NCBI GenBank assembly: GCA_032207245.1
Contig: CM063510.1
Coordinates: 156,939,258 to 157,003,257, forward strand
Reading direction: 5' to 3'
Origin: Pardosa pseudoannulata
Lineage: Eukaryota; Arthropoda; Arachnida; Araneae; Lycosidae
Length of the DNA: 64,000 bases
In this document: positions 59,701 through 64,000 of the stretch, piece by piece
Layout: each line of letters starts with the position of its first letter
Position numbering within the stretch: position 1 is the first letter of the stretch
The notes under the pieces: model-generated
The model's database searches: none
The model's input: the letters and a program-made list of their open reading frames with translations, nothing else
Told to the model about the DNA's origin: nothing
Translations under genes and position numbers: made by a program

Positions 59701-61400
59701 GGTTAGCGAAAATATTTTTTTCTTTTATTTATTTTCCTCATTTGTCGGCATTTTTTTTATCACCTTTTTTTCTCTTTTTTAATACCTTTCGGTACCATGT
59801 GCGACCATATTACTTTGAACAAGTAGATCCACCTGTGTTTATAAATGTAGCAGGTTGCATTTGTGTTACTGCGTAATATGGGAATATCTTTTGAGGAATA
59901 TATCAGAGGGAAGAATTTTCTTACTACTGGTGAAGAAATAAATAAATCTATATGCAATATTACAGAGTATTTTTCGCAATCAAATCTTGCTCTAATTTTG
60001 CATTCTTAGTATTTTTTACGTGTGATCTAGGAAATTCTTCTAGTAATTTAGGCTTAGCTCAAAACGCCTCGTGTTTCTGGTTTCAGTAAATACAATACAG
60101 TTCATAAAATGATTGCCTCTTGAACTATGAAATTTCTGTTTTGTTTTCGGTCATATGATTTTATTGCAATTTCCTACTATTCAAATTATAGAAGTAATCC
60201 ATTTCCCAATTCTTCTATTAACATTAAAGACTGAGAATATCACTAGTTAGTTTTTAAAACTAATTTTCTAAGAATGGATTACATGTTCCTTTCTGCTTTA
60301 CACATATTCCGGATAAAAATGAAAGTAATAGATACTTAGAAATCAGCAGGCATTAGAGCTGTAACTGTGTAATTCTTGTAATTTTCAAGAATGTTTTAAA
60401 TTGCTGTCGCGTCTTTTAGGCATAGTCAAAGGAAATGGGGATATCACAAGTTCTTATAAAATGTATTCCGAAGCACGATCGTTTAAGGATTCTGACATAT
60501 GGTTGCCAAAAATGCCGTACGATTGAATTAAATGGGAGGAACTGTATTTGATAATTGTACTGAATTATTTTCAGCCGGTGATACAATTTTTATACTTAGT
60601 TGCACGTGTCAAGGGGTTTATTATTTTTCCTTATCGAGTTTTCTTCATCCGCATTTCAATACATGCATCAAATTCTGCATAGTTTTTTTTTAATTAAAAA
60701 AAATTAAATTTTTTTAGAAGTATTTGTTTTTATGTTACAGGTGTATATATATTTCAGTTTATTATTTTTGTTTCATAAAAACAAGCAAGAATCAAATGCT
60801 GCTCACCCTTAATTTTGCTGTTAGTTTTTTTTTTTAGTAGATAAAAAGCTATTCAAGTGTGCTTTAAGTCAGTAGTAATCTAGGCTTTACGGAATAGAAA
60901 CAATGTTCTCTTGCCCAAATTTAGTATATTTGATCTGCCTAGATGTGGGCGATACTGGCAATGGATTATACGCCAAATTAGTTCTCAAATAGTCATGAGG
61001 AAATTTTAACATCTTAAAATTTAGTTTAATTCAAAATTTAGATATTAGGCTGAAAATAGTCTATCTAGCAAATAGATATATGGTTTCGTTCTCAATTACT
61101 TGTGTATAAGCCCTCTGCATTTCAATTAGATGAGTATAAAATGCTCGTATTTTTCAAACATATCATTACTTATTTTTTTAGGTAACAGATTTCATTGCCG
61201 AGCTGCGAAAACTAATTCGAGGGCCACTAGTTAGACAATACCGCTATAAACTTTTGGAAGGTTATTTGTTTTAAATCTTAAGTTAACTTGGGACTAATAA
61301 AATACCAACAGTTTAAAAATATTTAATAATAAAACAAAGTTTCTTAAAATGAATAATGCATTTTACTTTTACATTGTGAACTTAGAAAAATTACTGTTTG
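59701..61400. other. AT-rich interval, no supported gene
   Basis: One short block (61183-61270) looks exon-like; see findings. Otherwise nothing. Confidence 0.45.
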
Positions 61401-61925
61401 CATTCCTGTCAACTTCTAAGGATTATTCGTAGATTTTTAAGGTTTTTGATGAAATCTATGGACATCATCTTGGTTCATCAGTAAGATGAACCAAAAATTA
61501 TTTACGGTTTTGGTACTGTGGAAATGAAACAAACTTTCGAAAAAAAGAACAATGGGTTTTTTTTTTATTTTAAGCGATATCAGTAATATCACTCTTTTAT
61601 ATATGACTTTTAAAAAGTTTGTAATATTGGAAAATATCAATTTCTTAAAAACTGAAGCTTAGTAGATCAGTTTGATAATTTTAAATCTTATTTTATTGAA
61701 TCTGCTAAATAGGTTTAAAGTTTAAAATTTAGGTTAATTTTGTATTTTTCTAGTATCAAGTTTAATTGGAAAAAATTAGCTAATATGTTTTACTTTATGT
61801 AATAAACGCACATTTTATTAATTACAATTAAATTTCAGTTAAAAATTTTCCTTTTGAAAGGAAAAATTAAAATTCACACAATTTGCTTTAATTAGTTACC
61901 AAAAATAAAAATTAGATTTTGTCTT
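61401..61925 (-). mobile_element. Family E element, copy 5, truncated
   Basis: On the minus strand its right end reads ...AAGTTGACAGGAATG, and the TCTAGAAAAATACAAAATTA block is the complement of the bases near 61740. The opposite end of the family (CATCGG block) is absent. Confidence 0.55.
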
Positions 61926-62264
61926 ATCCTAACTAGTCAGAACTGTGTACGACAAGACCTCAGACGGGTGAATTATTGATCGCTTGTAATTTAACGAAAA
62001 TCCCACGTTTAGCAGCTTGCCTCAAGCAAAGGATGATTTTTGTCGAATACTTTCGAAACGGGACAGTTGTTTTGCCAAAATATCGAAAAGAATTTTAAGC
62101 TACAGATCGCCACCTGTCGCTAAAAGGTTTGGAAATAACTTCAGATTTTGGCATTTTGTTTCGCTTCGCTGTAGGCTTGTCTGCAAAATTCAATTTATAT
62201 CTATGGTACTGTTAACGGAACATTTTAGCGATATGGAATGATTTTAGATAGTTTTGAACGTTTC

Positions 62265-62785
62265 TTAACCCATTAATGCCTGGATATTTCTGATGACTAT
62301 ATATTAGTAAATACCTAATATAAAAGCTATTATAGACACCTGGAAGTAAAACAAAATATGAAATTTAAACACTTTTAAATATGACATAAAGTCATCATTA
62401 GTGAGGAGGTGTCATTTTAAAACATAATAAGATGTCTTAAAAAAAAAAAAGGAAAACTTCGTGATAAGAGATTTATTTGCTATCATATATGAGAAAAGTA
62501 CTGAAAAGAGATGACTTTTTACAAATATGGCTATTCGCCATGATTTTGACCAGTATACGTTCAGAATACCGGTCATAATACGTTCCTATTCAAAGCTTGA
62601 AAATCATAAAATGTCGATCGAAATGACAAAATTATAGATAAGATCATATTTGAAAACTTGGGAGATTATTCATAAGATTAATATCTATTTCCATTAAAAA
62701 GGAAGAATCGTTTCAAGAAAACAAAAATTCTACAAACCATTTTTTGACTGTCCTCCAATGAGGACGCTGGGCGATAATGGGTTAA
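62265..62785. mobile_element. TTAA-type element, 521 bp, third sequence class
   Basis: Intact TTAA at 62265-62268 and 62782-62785. Inside these the ends read CCCATTAATGCC and, inverted, CCCATTATCGCC, matching at 10 of 12 bases. Non-coding. Piggybac-like by target and termini. It separates family E copies 5 and 6 but was not shown to have inserted into either. Confidence 0.7.
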
Positions 62786-63083
62786 TAAGAAATCAGTTAA
62801 ATAATTGTAACTTATTTTATTCATTTTTGAAAATATATATTTTGAAATTTTAAGTTAATTTTGTGTTTTTCTGTAGTGAATTTTAATTGAAAGTAACTAT
62901 CTAATGTTTTATTATATGTAATGAATGCATAAAGATTTTGATTAATTACTATTGACTTTAATGAGATTTTTTTCATGGAAAACCACAATTCCCTTTTACA
63001 ATTACCTGTGCCACTAAAAATCAACTAGCCGATATTTCGCGAAAAGTTGTACTGATGTCAAGGTATAGAAGGTGGCAAATATG
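62786..63083 (-). mobile_element. Family E element, copy 6, truncated
   Basis: The complement of this stretch reads through the family's left part: terminus CATATTTGCCACCTTC, then CAGTACAACTTTTCGCGAAA, then TATCGGCTAGTTGATTTTTA, then CAGAAAAACACAAAATTAAC. The other end is missing. Its terminal ~84 bp are included in the tandem array that follows. Confidence 0.65.
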
Positions 63084-63598
63084 CCATATTTTCGAACGAC
63101 GTGGATACAGGGCATCCAAGGGATTTCCGTGTGGGAATCACAGCGCCAATTACCTTTGCCACTAACAATCAACTAGCCGATATTTCGCGAAAAGTTGTAC
63201 TGATGTCAAGGTATAGAAGGTGGCAAATATGCCATATTTTCGAACGACGTGGATACAGGGCATCCAAGGGATTTCCGTGTGGGAATCACAGCGCCAATTA
63301 CCTTTGCCACTAACAATCAACTAGCCGATATTTCGCGAAAAGTTGTACTGATGTCAAGGTATAGAAGGTGGCAAATATGCCATATTTTCGAACGACGTGG
63401 ATACAGGGCATCCAAGGGATTTCCGTGTGGGAATCACAGCGCCAATTACCTTTGCCACTAACAATCAACTAGCCGATATTTCGCGAAAAGTTGTACTGAT
63501 GTCAAGGTATAGAAGGTGGCAAATATGCCATATTTTCGAACGACGTGGGTACAGAGCATCCATCCGAAAGGGATTTCCGTGTGGGAATCACAGCGCCA
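63000..63598. repeat. 148-bp tandem repeat, four copies
   Basis: Units begin at 63000, 63148, 63296 and 63444. Units 2 and 3 appear identical. The first differs at a few bases at its start (ACCTGTGCC for ACCTTTGCC). The fourth carries six extra bases (CATCCATCCGAAAGG) and a few substitutions. Each unit joins about 84 bp from the end of family E to about 64 bp of flank (ATATTTTCGAACGACGTGGA onward). Repeated open frames of 70 residues across the units are a by-product of the array, not genes. Confidence 0.95.
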
Positions 63599-64000
63599 GC
63601 AAATTTCGGCTCGCATTCTGGTGTGTGTGCTATATCTTCGCACGCACGAGTTTTGCGAAAAGCGTCGTCGAACGGTTTTATCTGGAAGACGTTGTGTGTT
63701 GTTCTCGTGGCAGGAAACGTCATCGCCATTGAGGCGGACGGGGGAAAAGAAAAACTTTTTTATTTTCGTTTTGTCTTGTTTATTCTCCCGTTTGGGCCCG
63801 TTTCCATCGCACACACAAGACAGTTCAGGGTCGCGCGCGAGAGAGAGACTACCTCATCAACAACTTTTCATTTCCTCGTTTTCTTGCTTTCTTTCCTTGC
63901 CTCACTCACACACACCTTGATGCGGTTTCTAGATAGGGAGAGAGACACTGCTACTTTTTCCCGGTCGAGCACGAAGTTGCCACGGCGGTGGAAATTTGGC
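63599..64000 (+). promoter_or_regulatory. CpG- and GAGA-rich region at window edge, possible promoter/5' UTR
   Basis: CG dinucleotides are frequent, and GCGCGCGAGAGAGAGA (about 63833) and GGGAGAGAGACAC (about 63938) are GAGA-type tracts. Pyrimidine-rich stretches follow. Open frames exist on both strands, but their products are low-complexity and unrecognised. The composition resembles the islands at 55.2 and 59.5 kb. A promoter or 5' untranslated exon of a gene to the right is plausible; the window ends before it can be tested. Confidence 0.35.

Noticed and set aside
63101..63732. Three repeated 70-111 residue frames
   Set aside because: They are the 148-bp tandem array read through its units; 148 is not a multiple of three, so the frame restarts with each unit rather than forming a repeat protein.

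Overview
The window is AT-rich non-coding DNA from a eukaryote, very probably an arthropod and most likely an insect. I infer this from the mix of mobile elements: hAT, pogo and TTAA-target (piggyBac-like) elements, tRNA-derived SINEs, and a worn reverse-transcriptase tail of the kind common in insect LINEs. Long AT, CA/TA and poly-A tracts are frequent. Nothing looks bacterial: there are no ribosome-binding sites, no operons and no dense coding. I found no complete gene I could name. Most open frames are short and AT-biased, and several begin at non-ATG codons.

Layout. 1-10 kb: a hAT-like element cut by the window edge and a fuller relative at 7771-8593; a TTAA element at 488-729; an LTR-like direct repeat near 2.5-3.2 kb; a compact hAT derivative at 3770-4525 with a perfect 8-bp target duplication that keeps only the transposase C-terminus; and the first copy of a recurring ~650-bp element (family E). 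9.6-15 kb: a degraded LINE reverse-transcriptase tail, minus-strand tRNA-SINEs, a TTAA MITE and a second type of hAT derivative (14158-15015, perfect 8-bp TSD). 15-28 kb: mostly featureless AT-rich DNA with a duplicated 245-bp segment, small hAT-like elements and a plus-strand SINE. 28-34 kb is a dense transposon nest: another copy of the compact hAT derivative, two copies of a ~730-bp element with 6-bp TSDs and GTGAC-type subterminal repeats, and two large related elements. The second large element is interrupted by one of the ~730-bp elements. 34-54 kb: a TTAA element, two SINEs in tandem (one with a 14-bp TSD), two more family E copies, and a pogo/Tigger remnant interrupted by a TTAA MITE. 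54.8-64 kb: several CpG-rich islands in otherwise AT-rich DNA, two of which hold start codons in good context followed directly by splice-donor sequences. This is where the 5' end of a real plus-strand gene is most likely. Close to the right edge a 148-bp tandem array spans the end of a family E element and its flank.

The window is best read as intergenic or long-intron DNA rich in non-autonomous transposons, leading into a possible promoter/first-exon region at the right. All identifications were made by reading the sequence. No database search was possible, so family names rest on terminal sequences, target duplications and short protein motifs.
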